The notes under the pieces are model-generated. The model was not told the DNA's origin and did no database searches. It saw only the letters and a program-made list of their open reading frames with translations. From assembly GCA_022702705.1 (NCBI GenBank), contig CM040426.1, positions 76,655,877 to 76,719,876 of the forward strand: a stretch of DNA of 64,000 nucleotides. The letters run 5' to 3'. The stretch is from Papilionanthe hookeriana x Papilionanthe teres. Lineage: Eukaryota > Streptophyta > Magnoliopsida > Asparagales > Orchidaceae. The stretch's first letter is position 1. Every line of letters begins with the position of its first letter. Positions 12,301 through 25,700 of the stretch are shown here, piece after piece. The translations under genes and the position numbers were made by a program.

Positions 12301-15300
12301 TCTCTCTTTTTTTTCACATTCTCTGTATACAATAATTTTATGTAAAGAACAACACAGTGTACATTATATCCAATTGAGACATAACATGATAGCATATACT
12401 TCATTCATAGCCCTAAAATGATTTTTTTGCATTGAGAAATACAAATTGTTATAATTTGCAGCAGTGGTCTTGTAGCAATGAATCAATTTTTGCGTGTAAA
12501 ATAATAAAAATCCTCCACATCTCAAATAAATGTATAGATTTAGAAAAAAAAAACTTATTCCAATCTAAAAATGAGAATACACAACTTAGATTCTTTGACT
12601 GTGAACTAATACCTTGCCAATTAGAATTGGTATTGGGCGGGCGAACCGACGGGCTCGCCATAAGCTTGCTTGGAATGGGCATGCTTGACTATGAAAAATA
12701 TAAAATTTTGCGGGCTCGGCTCAGCTTGAGCCCGCTTTGACTTAGTTAAAGCTCGAATAAGCCTGACCCACGCCAAGCCTGACCCGCCCATTGACCTGGT
12801 CTCATAAATATATTTCGGGATTGCAAACTTGTGAGGCGATTGATATCCTTATCCTTTCTCTTCTTTATTTAGCCATAAATTTTTATTTTTATATTAATAC
12901 CATTGAAATCTTTTATATCACAAAAAAATTATCATTTTTATTTTTTTTAGATGATATACAATTTTCATGCATACATAAGATGAAAAATATGTAAAAATTA
13001 AAGTCCAAGTATTACATATGTAATTAAATAGAAATTAATAAGTAGTATGTCTGTTAATTTTCTTTTTTTGCGGTATTTACTCCTTTGTATTTACATATCG
13101 AGGTGTTCTTAGTTTAAAATCTTATGTATTTCGTGTGTATACATGTGCTATTAAATTTAATTAAACGCATAAGAAAAATTTGTATATATAAAATCAATTT
13201 AAAATTCCTGTCGCACATCCGTTCATGTTTCTAATGTTCATGTTACATATGTTTTTTAATATTTTAAATCAACAACATGATTCAAGAGAAAATATTTAAG
13301 ATTTTATTATTTATTTATTTTTTGGTATAAAAAATCACTTTTTTTTAAGCCTATGGCGGCACACGGCCTGCCCGACCCATTTATTGGGCGGGCTTGACTA
13401 TGAAATTATAAATAGGAAATAGGTCGGGCTTTACTATGAATTTATAAATAGATACCGGGCTCAAGCCCGACCCAAGCCCGCTTTGACCAGTCAAAGCCCA
13501 AATAAACACGACCCCCGCCAAACCCAGCCTGCCCTACGCCTAGGTCTACTGCGAATCACTTTAAGTTCTTGATCTAAAAAAAATTCTCTTGCTTTGTTTG
13601 AGTTTGATCGCAAGCTCCCACTTTTTTCTACTTCATAAATCATGTATATTGTGAAGCACATAACTGGAGTCATATAACCAAGTAGTTTAAAATTTACGCA
13701 TTATTTCTATTTCTACCTAATCATGTAATTATCCTTGTTAATCTTACTTAAAATAAAGGCTTACATGCAAATATATTTTTAGAGTTATTTTCATTTCTAA
13801 TATAAAGTGTAACGTACTTTAGCTAGAGCTATCATACAATTAATATAAATTATATAATAATAATGTCCCGACCCGACCTGATAGCTTAAAATTAACCAAG
13901 CTAAGAACAACAATCGGACGATTTTAATATTTCAATTTCATTCCACATAATATTTAGAAAACTCTTAATATATAAAAAGGCCACTAATAATCCATAAAAT
14001 GCAATATAAAAAAAATCAAAATGACCAAAAACCACATAATTTGTAGACAACATCTCTAAGCAACACTAAACAATATAATTATAATTTGAAAGAAAATAAT
14101 TCAAAGAAGCTACAATCATAATACCTAGCAGCAGTTGTCCTCCTGTAAATAATCCTGTTATGACTCCCGTAAATAATCCTCGTTATGAAACGAGAAGGGT
14201 TAAATTTAACATGAAAGATTAAAATTTTTTTAAGAAATGAACAGTATTTCTTTTTGTCATTCATGCATAGCCTTAGCATAATAATTCAGTGCATATTAGA
14301 TTATTATTGCTCACTAAATCAAAGTTACAATTGAAATTAATGTTTCTTTCAAAAAAAAAGGGAAAAGAAAAGTCATAGGTTGTTATAAAAATGAACCGAG
14401 GATACCTTAAAAAATTTGCGCCTGAAACCTTTATCATTTATTTTAATGTACACGGATACATCACATCCCCTGCCAATACTATCTTGGGGTTATCTTGTAT
14501 GAATTAACATTTACATTTCATTCCATATCAATTAAAATCCTTTAAAATATAACTTAATATGTTCATTATTTTCCTCTCAACTGTGATACCATTTCAGACT
14601 TTCAAAAATTTCAAACATAAATGAAACATTTGTTTTAACCAATTAATAAAATAATTTTTTTTAATAAAATATTGATTTAATGCATAAAAGAAACTAATTA
14701 CTCATCTTAACCTTAAATGACTGTTGTAAAAGATTAATTTATCACTTCTTGACTATTAGATATTGTTTAGATGTGCATATAATTATAATAATCCTCTTCT
14801 AAAAGAATGCTTAAATATATCTAATGATATATATAATTAAAATAACATAAATAAATAATTATACCATTTATTACCTTAAAAAGATTTGGTTTACTTTCTT
14901 GCACAAGTGTTCTCTTTCCTCTTACAACTCTTAATTGATTTACCTCTAATACCTTTATATCTGATTAAATTAATTTTGTTTTTAGCATTTGGCAAGTAAA
15001 TCAATCTTCCCCATTCAAGCAATTAATATCATAATACCTTAAATACCCATATATTAATTTACTTATTTAAAACTAAGAAATTTTACTTTTTGAATGTTCA
15101 ACTATTTGTCCTAACCTTATGCAAGCAAGCTTCGCACGGGCTCTCATCTCCTCTTCCTTCTCTCGGTCTAGACTTAACCCAGACCTACCTCTTCCTCTTC
15201 GGTCATGACTCACTCAGATACAACCACGCGCTTCTTCCTCCGGTCTAGGTCGTGTGGCCCTACGCAACATTGCACGCCACAATGTTGCCTTCTCCTCCAC

Positions 15301-18300
15301 CTTCCTTCGGTCGTGGCTCAACCCAACAGAGTAGAATCGCGTGCAGAGATTCTCTTCGGCTAGGTTTCAATGTCGAAGGTTTCTTCTTTCTCCTTCGATC
15401 TTTGCACGCAAGCACGGCGCGAAGGTTTCTTTCTTCGTCCTTCAACTTCTCCTCCTTATTTCTCCTCTTCTTCTCTTCACTGAAATTGCTCCCCTTTTTT
15501 GATTGTTTCTTCCCTTCTCTCTCCCTCTCGGGTAAGATAATTTCTCTTCTCTCGCTTGCTCGCTCTTATGTTTTGCACGAGGGGAATTGTGAAAGAGTGT
15601 GTGATAAGATCCCTGAGAGAGGATGCGTCTCCTCTAGCTGTCAACATCTATCCGAATTATTTATTTTATTTTATTTATTTATTTCTCATTTTTCTTAAAT
15701 TTAGTTATTACAAACGACACATATTTTTAGGTGTTGGTTTAAATAAATAAGTTTGTTTATTTATATTAGTTACATTTATTTCTTTGAACTTTCATCTCAA
15801 TAGTTTCAAGTAATTTTACAGTCACATCAAATTATAATTATGGTGTTTTTATAACACAATCATATAACATTTTTCCACAATTATTTCACTTTTTTTTTCT
15901 AAAACATTAATTACTAGTGGACTGTAATATGTTATATAAATATTTAACTCGAATGTATATAAATTTATTATGATTTATGAACATTTGTTATTCTCAATTT
16001 ATAGAAAAATCCAAAATAGTATTTAGAGCATCCTACATACTTATCTACAGGTTGTTTTTGGTATTATCCATTGTAATTGTGACAAAATTCTTTATAATTA
16101 ATCATAAGAAAAATCTAGTGTTTTTGTCATGCATCAATTATTAAATCCACCTCTTATATTTGATATAATATACAACAAAACAACAAACAACAAAGCCTTA
16201 ATCCCACTAAGTGGGGTCGGCTACTTGAATCCTTTTTCTCCATTACGTCCTATTTAGTGTCAAATTTTCGTTTAATTCTAATAAACTAAGATCATTTTTT
16301 ATGCAATAAGACCAAGTTTTTCTAGGTCTACCTCTGCCTTTTTTAATATAAGTTGTATTTAAAACATCTACTCTCCTAGTCGGATCATCAGGTGGTCGAC
16401 GTTTAATGTGACCAAACCATCTAAGGCGACTCTCTCTAATTTTATCCGTCACTGGTTCAACACCAACCCTATTACGGATATATTCATTTCGCATTTTGTC
16501 TCTAAGTGTAAAGCCACTCATCCACCTAATCATTCTCATCTCAAGCAACACTTAACATTATGCTTCTCTTTTAAAGGCCAACATTCAAGCACCATAGAGC
16601 ATTGAAGGTCTCATCACCATCTTATAAAATTTTCCTTTCGGTCTAAGCGGTACTTTTCTATCACACGAAGAGCTGGACGCATTCCTCCACTTCAACCAAC
16701 CAACTCCGAATTCTACTATTAACATCCCCATCTATATCACCATCGCTTTCGAACAATGGACCCGAGATATCTAAATCGTTGACACCTTTTAATAATTTGA
16801 TCTCCCAAAGTTACACTTCGTCGCTAGTACCTACTATTACTAAAATTACATTCCATGTATTCAGTTTTAGTTCTACTCAAACGAAGACCTTTAGACTCCA
16901 ATGTAGACCTCCATAATTCAAGTTTTTCTTGGACTTTTTCTCTTGTCTTATCCACGAGGATATCATCGGCAAAAAGCATACACCAAGGTACATCCTCTTG
17001 TAAATGCCAGTAAGACCATCCATAAATAAAGCAAAAAGATATGGGCTTAAAGCCGATCCTTGATGTAAACCAACATAAATAGTAAAATATTTGGTCAATC
17101 CTCCTTCGGTTCGAACACATGTAACGACTCTAAGCATACATATCTTTAATGACTTGAATATAAGTCATATCAACACCTTTCTTCTCAAGGACTCTCCAAA
17201 GAACATCTCTAGGAACCTTATCGTAAGCTTTTTCTAAATCAATAAAAATCAAATGTAGATCCTCCTCATTATCTCTGTACTTCTCCATCAAACCTCTCAA
17301 TAAATGTATAGCTTCCATGGTAGACCTGCCCGGGCATAAATCCAAATTGATTATGAGAAACCTTCGTAATACGTCTTAAACTATGTTCAATTACCCTCTC
17401 CCATAATTTTAAAGTATGACACATCAGTTTAATTTCTCTATAATTTGCACACTCTTGAGCAAATTATAGAGGAATTAAATATGGGGACCAAAATGCTCTC
17501 TCCACTCCTCAGGCATCTTTTTAGTTTTTAAAATAATATTAAAAAGTTTAGTAAGCTAGGAAACCCCCAAATCACCTAAACATTTCCACATTTCAATTGG
17601 GATATCATCAGGTCTTACAAACTTTCCCCCTTGGTTTTCTTTAAAGCCTTCATCAACTTCTTTTTACTAATGCGACGGTAAAAATGAAAAGCTTTATTAT
17701 TATTAACGATATTAAAATCACTAAGGTCGATCATACTTTCAAAGATCTTCATTAAAAAGTTTATCAAAATAACTCACCCACCTATGTTGAATATCATTTT
17801 CTAAGAAAAACACTTTTTGATTTTCATCTTTAATACACTTTACTTGAGTTAAATCTTTACTTTTTTTTTCTCTTTGTATGGATAGTTTATACATATATTT
17901 TTCACCGTCCTTAGTATTTAACATGTTATAAAGATCACTAAAACCATAATTTTTAGCGTCACAGATTATTCTTTTAGACTCCCTGCGGGCCGTTTTATAT
18001 TTTTGTCAGTTCTCTACGCTTTTACATTTAAACCAATTTTTATAACATTACTTCTTATATTTTATCTTTTCTTGCACATTATTATTCCACCACCAACTAT
18101 TTTTATTTATAGAAACTTTTCTTTTGATTCTCCAAGTACATCTTTAACCACTTGTTTAATAATATTAGTTAATTTTCCCACATAACATTCGCGTCTTTAT
18201 GCGACATCCCAAATATTTAAATCTTGAATTTTACTTCATAAAAATAATTTTATTTGTGTCTTTTAGGTGCTCATTCATCTTATTCTACGATGTTGAATCC

Positions 18301-19731
18301 AGTATTCTTTATTTTACAACTCTTCATCTTAAAATTTAGAACTAATAATCGATGTTGGGTACTTAATTCCTCACTTGGAATGACCTTACAATCCTTACAA
18401 TCTCGACGATCACTACTTCTCATAAGAAAATAATCAATTTGTGTTTTATTAGATCTATTCTTATAAGTAATGAGATGTTCATCTCTTTTCTTGAATAAAG
18501 TATTAGTAATAATCAATTTGTGTTTTATGTATATATTTGATATAATATATACATAAAAAAATATATCTTTTAATTATTGTCCATCTTAAACCAATTAGTA
18601 TTTAACTATCCAACCTAAATTCAATTAGCCCCATTTTGAATCTATAACAATAATCGTATTTAATTATGTAAATAAAAAGATCTATAATTTAACTATTTTG
18701 GCATAAATTAGGTTTTAAACTCAAATTTAACCTAGGATTAAATTCCAATTGAACATATTAGCTTAAATTTATCTTAATTATTCTTCATTTTCTCATTAAA
18801 AAAATGAACACGTAACGTAAATTAGGGTTTACTTTGAGTTGGAAGAAAGAAAAAGGAATATCTTCGCAAAATCCAAATTGATTCTTTCTCCTTCCATTTC
18901 GATTTGTTCTCTTTGCACAATGTTCCTTAGTTGACATTGAAGTTAAGTCATTGAAGCCTAGCCGTACTTGCCCGCGCCTTGTTCTCTCTCATTCTCTCTT
19001 GTTCTATTACTAATTCTCATTCTTCCTCACTTTTATTATAATTTATTTTACAACTATATCATAATATTTATTAGAAAATAATAAATATTATATCATATAT
19101 TAAAAACTTTCTCGTAATGTGAATTAATTTAATTCTTTTTAACTTTTGTCAAAATAATTATATTATTTATCATTCCATTATTTTGAGTGATGACCCAATT
19201 TAAGAAAATTTGATCTCAACCAAAGGTAAAAAAAGTAAAACTAGGAATAAAATCATTTTACTTTTCTCGAGGAAAAAAAAGCTCATAAAATAAAAAATAA
19301 TTCATAAATATGATATAAATTATTGATATGTTGATTTAATTTATTATCATAATGACATAAATCATAAATCTTAATATTAAATATTAATATCAAATAGAAA
19401 TTTGAAATGTGATTCTAGATAAACATTCACTTAAAATTTAAGTATTTCATGGGGTTCAAAATTCATAGTGGCCTCATCCTTATTTTCATCATCTTCGAAA
19501 TAATCTTCATATTTATTATCTGCTAATTATATCTCATTTTGTTAACTTTAAATGCCTTTCATTGATTGCAATTTTTTTTTTACTATTAGTTAATATGAAA
19601 ACTAACATAATTTTAAATAAAAGTATAGAGTACTAACTTAATCAAATATTCATAGTTAAATTATATTTTGAATTTTTGAAGCATTGTATCAAATATAGAT
19701 AGTATAATATTAAATATCATAAAATCATATA

Positions 19732-19769
<38 letters not shown>

Positions 19770-22700
19770 TATATTATATTATATTAATCGAGGTGCTGCC
19801 TTAAACAACGCAGAAGAAAAAATGTAAGCCTCACTAGTGACATTGACACTTAAGCCTCCAAGCTTTTTTTTGTGCACCTCTATTTGTGGCGCTTCTCAAG
19901 GTGAAGTCTTGAACGCCTTTATAAATAATGAACTCAACGTCCCAATTTAATTTTTAAATTAATCATGTTCTTAATATTAATATTTCTTAATCAAATTAAA
20001 AAAAAGTTGAAACTTTTAACTCTCAAAATGTGCAGATTATTTCCAGTTATAAATTTGTAGCCTAATCTATTTACCTAATCAGTCTTCTTGAAATAAAACT
20101 AAATATTTCTACCCATTAATACTTATTGCAGTGGAATAATTTCAACTTAAATCCATTAGGTACGAGTATCTAATAATATAGAGTGTATTTCTAATTTACT
20201 AAGTTGAGACATTTCAACTCAATGTCTATTGATAATAAATTAATGGAGAGTTTTCATATATATCACACAGTTCTTATGTATTTACATGTATAATACTTAA
20301 ATATTTAAATATATATCACTATTGTCTTGTAATCATATTCAAACTTTTGTATGAAAATATGTATTCCACTTTTTAAAAAGCGAAGTGTTATTGGTTTTTT
20401 ATGTGATGTTAAAGATTTGAGTGTTAGATTTTAATATTAAAATTTTGGTGTTAGGTATGTAAATGTATAATACTTATGCGGCATGCATGTAAATCCCCCT
20501 AAATTAATATTTACTTATAATGCATCGCTTCAATAGTTTTTATAATCAATGGCAATTATACCTTCATCAACATCAATAAATTGCTCAGGCCTATGTTGAG
20601 TTAGATTTTAGACTCATGGCTCTATATTTTACCATCACTGATCCTAACCAAGAGTAAATACACCTGACTTGATCACTTTCTACTTTCCACCTCTATTAGT
20701 ATATCATTCATAAATTTTTTTCTAAGGTGAAGCTCTCCGTGATTTTGCATATGGCATAGATCTCTGGGCAGAGTTTGAGGAATTTCTTATCTAATGCTTT
20801 GACTAGCAACATAAGTTACATACATTAGAACTCAAAAGGCATTTTCCTTGATTTAGCCCTCATTTATCACAAGTCCACGTAATAGTACCGATAATATCAC
20901 CACTAATTCCACTAGTATTGAACTTTGGCTTCTCCCAATTGAAGCTTCCTTAACGCATAACCTATTCAATCCTATTTAGTATCTTCCTTTTGTTCATTCG
21001 TTCAAAGATCAATTTCTACTCTCTTTGTTCTTTCCACCAGTATAAATTAATTTTCAATCTCTAAGTGCACCAAGAGTTGTCTAATCATGCACAACAATCC
21101 ACAAGAAGTGACGGAGCTTTTCTCCGTATTGGGGACTAATTGATGTTTATTCCTTGAAACATGATAAATTTTGCCTCATATTACATTAATGATTGATCTC
21201 TTTATATCAATCTTATAAAATTGCATTATATTTGAATTTTTTAAGAAAGAAGCTAACGTCAAGTTTGAAAGTTTTCACAATCTTTTTCCACGAAATTTAT
21301 CTTCAGACCAACTTTGCCACCATCTCTCCATTTTATTATCCATTGCAGAAGTGTCAACAATGCCTTTTTTTCCTCAGTGCAAAAAATGCCATCAATAATC
21401 TTCTTAGAATGCGTTAACCAATTCTCAATTCCAATAGACCATTCAACTCCCCTAAAAGAAGTGGTCGCGTGCTTTGGAGCAACTTCAAATATTTTTTTAT
21501 GGTTGTGCTGCGACCCCCATCATTGGGACTAAGAATCTTGAATAGCTAAGTTATTGATACCATCATCAAGTGAATGCATGAGTGGTAACACCCATTGTAC
21601 CAAATTGTAAGCCAACAATTGTTTCTTTCACCCCAATAGCTTCTTCTCCCTTTCTATTAGCCTTAGTTGTATTCTTGTTTGAAGTTTTTCTACAAGAATT
21701 CATGCTTGTTATGTAAAAGTCAATGTTATTTAATGGACCGATATAATACATTAGTATTGCTCCTAGACCATGTTTTTTAAACCTCTGTTTTTTTCATTGA
21801 TTATTCTAATGGTTCTTCCGTCACCATTTGTATCCCTTAGTGTAATTCTTTTGTTCTGAAAATGCTATTTGTGATAGTTCGGCCCAAGTGCTTTGAGTAC
21901 TGATGCAAGAATTGACAAACATAAAGCTTTATTTATCATTAAGAAATTCACATATATCTTATTGTTAAACATGTGAGATGATACCAAGCATTTAAAAGAA
22001 AAGCATCTAAATTTTTTTATACATCTATCAAAATTATATAAAAGTATTTGACGCTGTTTGGCACTTGTCATAAACAAAACCTCTTCTATCCTTTATTTGC
22101 TTCATTGAATATTTCCTTGAATGTTTATGGACTTGGTAGGGTGAGTTGTAAATATATAACATAGTGGGTTATATTATAATTTTATATTATAATAATTCAA
22201 ATGGAAAAAAAAAATCAATATGCATGCCACTCATTATATTTAAGATGCAAGAAAGATCATTAGACTTGGTTTTTAATAATTATGACCATAAACAGTGCTT
22301 GTTAATTAGAGTTATGTATAATAGTTGAATCATAACATTCAACTTGATATTAAGAGCTTCAATATGTAATAAACATTTCATATCATTACTTATTCTTTAG
22401 CATATACTTGATACATGTCTTTAGCATATGCTTGATACATGCGTTTCAAGAGTATCTTCTGTGTTTAAACTCAAATCATCTCCAGCCTTTATTAGAAAGA
22501 ATTGCGGGGCATAACTTGTAAATCTATAGTTTCTTTTGAAGTGAAATATTAAACTTACCGACACACGGGTACATTAGCATGCTCGGCTAATACTATAAAC
22601 GGTGTTTCAATGTGCTATTCAAGCATACAGTATCATTTATTTGCTCATTCTTCTTGTCGTGTATAAAATAAACGATTGAAACATAACATGATAACATTAA

Positions 22701-25700
22701 CTTTTTTCATAGCAATACAAATGATTATTTGCATTGATAAAGGAATTATTATAATTTGTAATAACTATCTTGTAGTAATGAATCATCATATGCATATAAA
22801 GAAGCAGAAACATTAACATTTCAAAGTAATGTGCCGGTTTAGAAGAATACGGATTACTGTTATTCAAAAATGATATCATGCATCTTAGCATCATGGATTC
22901 TAAATTAATACATTGTCAATCACCTTAAGGCCTCGTTGAAAAAATTGTGCAACTTTTTTTGAATTCAAGCCAATTTATATAAAGTATGCATATTATAATG
23001 CACATAATTAGAGAGCTATGCAACCAAATAATTTAAAATTCACTCTTTAAATAGGAAAAAAAAATAGCAACCAAATAATTTAAAATTCACCCTTTAAATA
23101 GGAAAAAAAAAACATTTTTTTTCACATTATTTTGGCTATCCTCTTAATTACTTTAAAATAGAAATTAACGCAAATATTCGTTCTTATGGTTATTTTCATG
23201 TCCACTAGAAAACACAACATGCCTTAATTATAGCTATCATGTAATTATCATAAAATAAATTATAATAGCATATCTCTTTAGGTCTCACTTAAATAACTAA
23301 ATACATTTATTTTTATTAGATTATATTTCTCTAAATATTTGCCGCAATAGAAGTCATTTTTCATGGTCACAATAAATTATAATTTTGAGGTTTTTATAAT
23401 ACAACCATATAACTTTTTCCCACAATTATTTAAATATATTCTAAAGCATTGATTACTTTAGGACTCTAATATGAATGCTATTTAATGTGCATTTATATGA
23501 CCGTGAGTTGAACCCACATCTGATCCCGTATTTGTAGAAAGCTCCATTAATTTTAAAGCTTCCTACGTACTTATCTATAGGACTTTTTTAACGTTATCAA
23601 TCATAATTATAACAAAATTTTTAATATTAATCATAAGAGAAATCAAGGGTTTAACTTGATTTTAATACAGTGTAAGAAGACCATCTATTCATGCATTTAT
23701 TTTATAATCTATCACTTATATTAAATATGATGTATACATATTAAAATAAGTTTTCTTACAATATTTTGTCATCTTAAACCAATTAGCATCTAACAATCTA
23801 ACCTAAATTAAATTAACTCTGAATTGTTTTTATAACTATAGGCCTCTTTAAACATGGTAATTAGAAAATCTATAAGTTGACTATTTTGTTCATAACATTG
23901 GCTATTAAGCTTTAAAACTTTAACCTGGGATTGCATGCAAGTTGAAAATCTAAACATAAATTTATCTTAAATATTCTTCATTTTCTCATGTAGAAATTGA
24001 AACTATAAATATCGGGTTAGAGTTTACCTTTGAGCTAGAAGAAAGAAGAAAAAGCGAAATTCTTGCAAAACTTAATTTTCTCTTCTAAAATTTTGATTGC
24101 TCTCTTGCACATGGCCTCAGTGAAATCAAGCCATTGAGGCTTTAGACACGCTCCCTGTCCTCTCACACTCCTCTCATTCTTGCTCTTTCACTCTCATTCA
24201 TCATCCCCTCTTAGTCTTCCGCTTGTACAATTTTAGTTTGCGCCCTCACCTTTTTAAAGTGATGTAATTGACACTTTTGGTTCGGTTCAATTTAGTTTTG
24301 CGCCCAATGGTTCGCCCACTTATCTTTTATTTATTACAATTTAACTTTATTTTTACAATTTTGTCATTACCCATATTATATTTTATATGAAATGTTTAAT
24401 CATAAATTAAAATTCTCTTTTAGTATAAATTCATTTAAATCTTAGAACCATTCTCAAAATAGTTGTATCATTTATCTTTAATCATTTGTTATTCAATTAT
24501 TTTGAGCAGTTCATTTAAACTTGATTTCTGTGCGTCAATTAAATTGTTAAGTTAACCATAAAATTCAATGGTAATATTTCTTAGTCAAGTAAATTAAATT
24601 TTGAGTTTGTACAGTGCATGCTGATAATGAATGTTTGGAACAACATTCTACATAAATAACGTGTACATTTTATTCATTGGAAACTTTATGGCGTATCAGT
24701 GCTGATTTGAATCAATTTTCTTTTCTCAGGAAGAATTCCGTTTGTATTTCTTGAGGAAATCCATGGAAGATTTGTGAAGACATATGGACGAGCATGCCAT
24801 ACAGCTCTTGCTTATGCCATGAATGATGAATTTTCTAGGGTCTTAAGTCAACAAATGGACTATTATTCAAACGATCCTAATGCAGATAGGATAAATCGAA
24901 TCAGAGGTGAAATGAGTCAGGTAGAGTTGAAAGGCATTTTCCATCCCATGTTTATATTAAGCGTATCTCTTGACTAGATAGATTGGACCGGATGTGTAAG
25001 TACGCATCTCATTTTCCTATTAACTGACTTGGTTCTTGTACCGGCCTAGTAGTCCAAGTATTTTTTTTTTAATTATTTTTTTTCTTTTTTTTAACTAAAG
25101 GATCCGGTTCCGACTTGTTATTGTTAACCAATCTATAAGGTAAAAATGTCTATCCTTCTTTGTATACGAGGGTGTATTTCGTTTTTGTAAGGATGTGTGT
25201 ATTGGAAAGGAGGGGACTGGCACTTCAGATGTGCAAATTGGGAGGGATATGGCTTCTTATAGGTCTAAAATGATGCAATAACGCAAATTATGTAAAACAA
25301 TTCAATGTATTTTTAGTTCTTTTTTAAAAAAATATAACTGTTCCATGCAACAACTACGTTGAATTGAATTTCTTTTTTTTTTACCCCAATCATTGTCCTA
25401 AATGTAGGTCAAATCATATTTTCCATTATTTTTTTACCTATAAAATTGTAATCATCACATCATTAGTCTATTTTAGCTATTTGGGACCAACTTCATGAAT
25501 CTATATTTTCCTTTTGTTCGTGTTGGGTGTTATTTGAGATGCTAGACTTATTTTTGAAAAATCATCTTGAACAACTTTTGTCAATGTTGGCCTACCCATT
25601 TTCCTTCCTAATCTTTTGATATTAATTTTATCTAATCATCTAATAGGCATATTTTCTATGATTCTTTATACATGGCCAATTCATTTAGGTTTGTTTTCAA

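Larger units (their letters stand above)
11550..19205. repeat. Large duplicated block, copy A (interrupted)
   Basis: Matches copy B (about 21980-24530) in the same order and orientation. Examples: CAATATGCATGCCA at 11790 and 22217; ACATAACATGATA at 12379 and 22681; TTTGCATTGA at 12427 and 22728; a 70-base AT-rich stretch at 15815 versus 23368; CATCTTAAACCAATTAG at 18581 and 23769; ATTCTTCATTTTCTCAT at 18780 and 23972; and ATTATTTTGAG at 19180 and 24498. Copy A is longer because it carries the GGGC repeats, an insert of about 1.9 kb at 13865-15770, and an RTE LINE. No protein is encoded. Confidence 0.75.

Noticed and set aside
15252..15698. 148-codon + strand open frame
   Set aside because: It lies in a pyrimidine-rich tract giving Ser/Leu/Phe runs, has no domain or splice context, and is part of a repeat insert in an intron.
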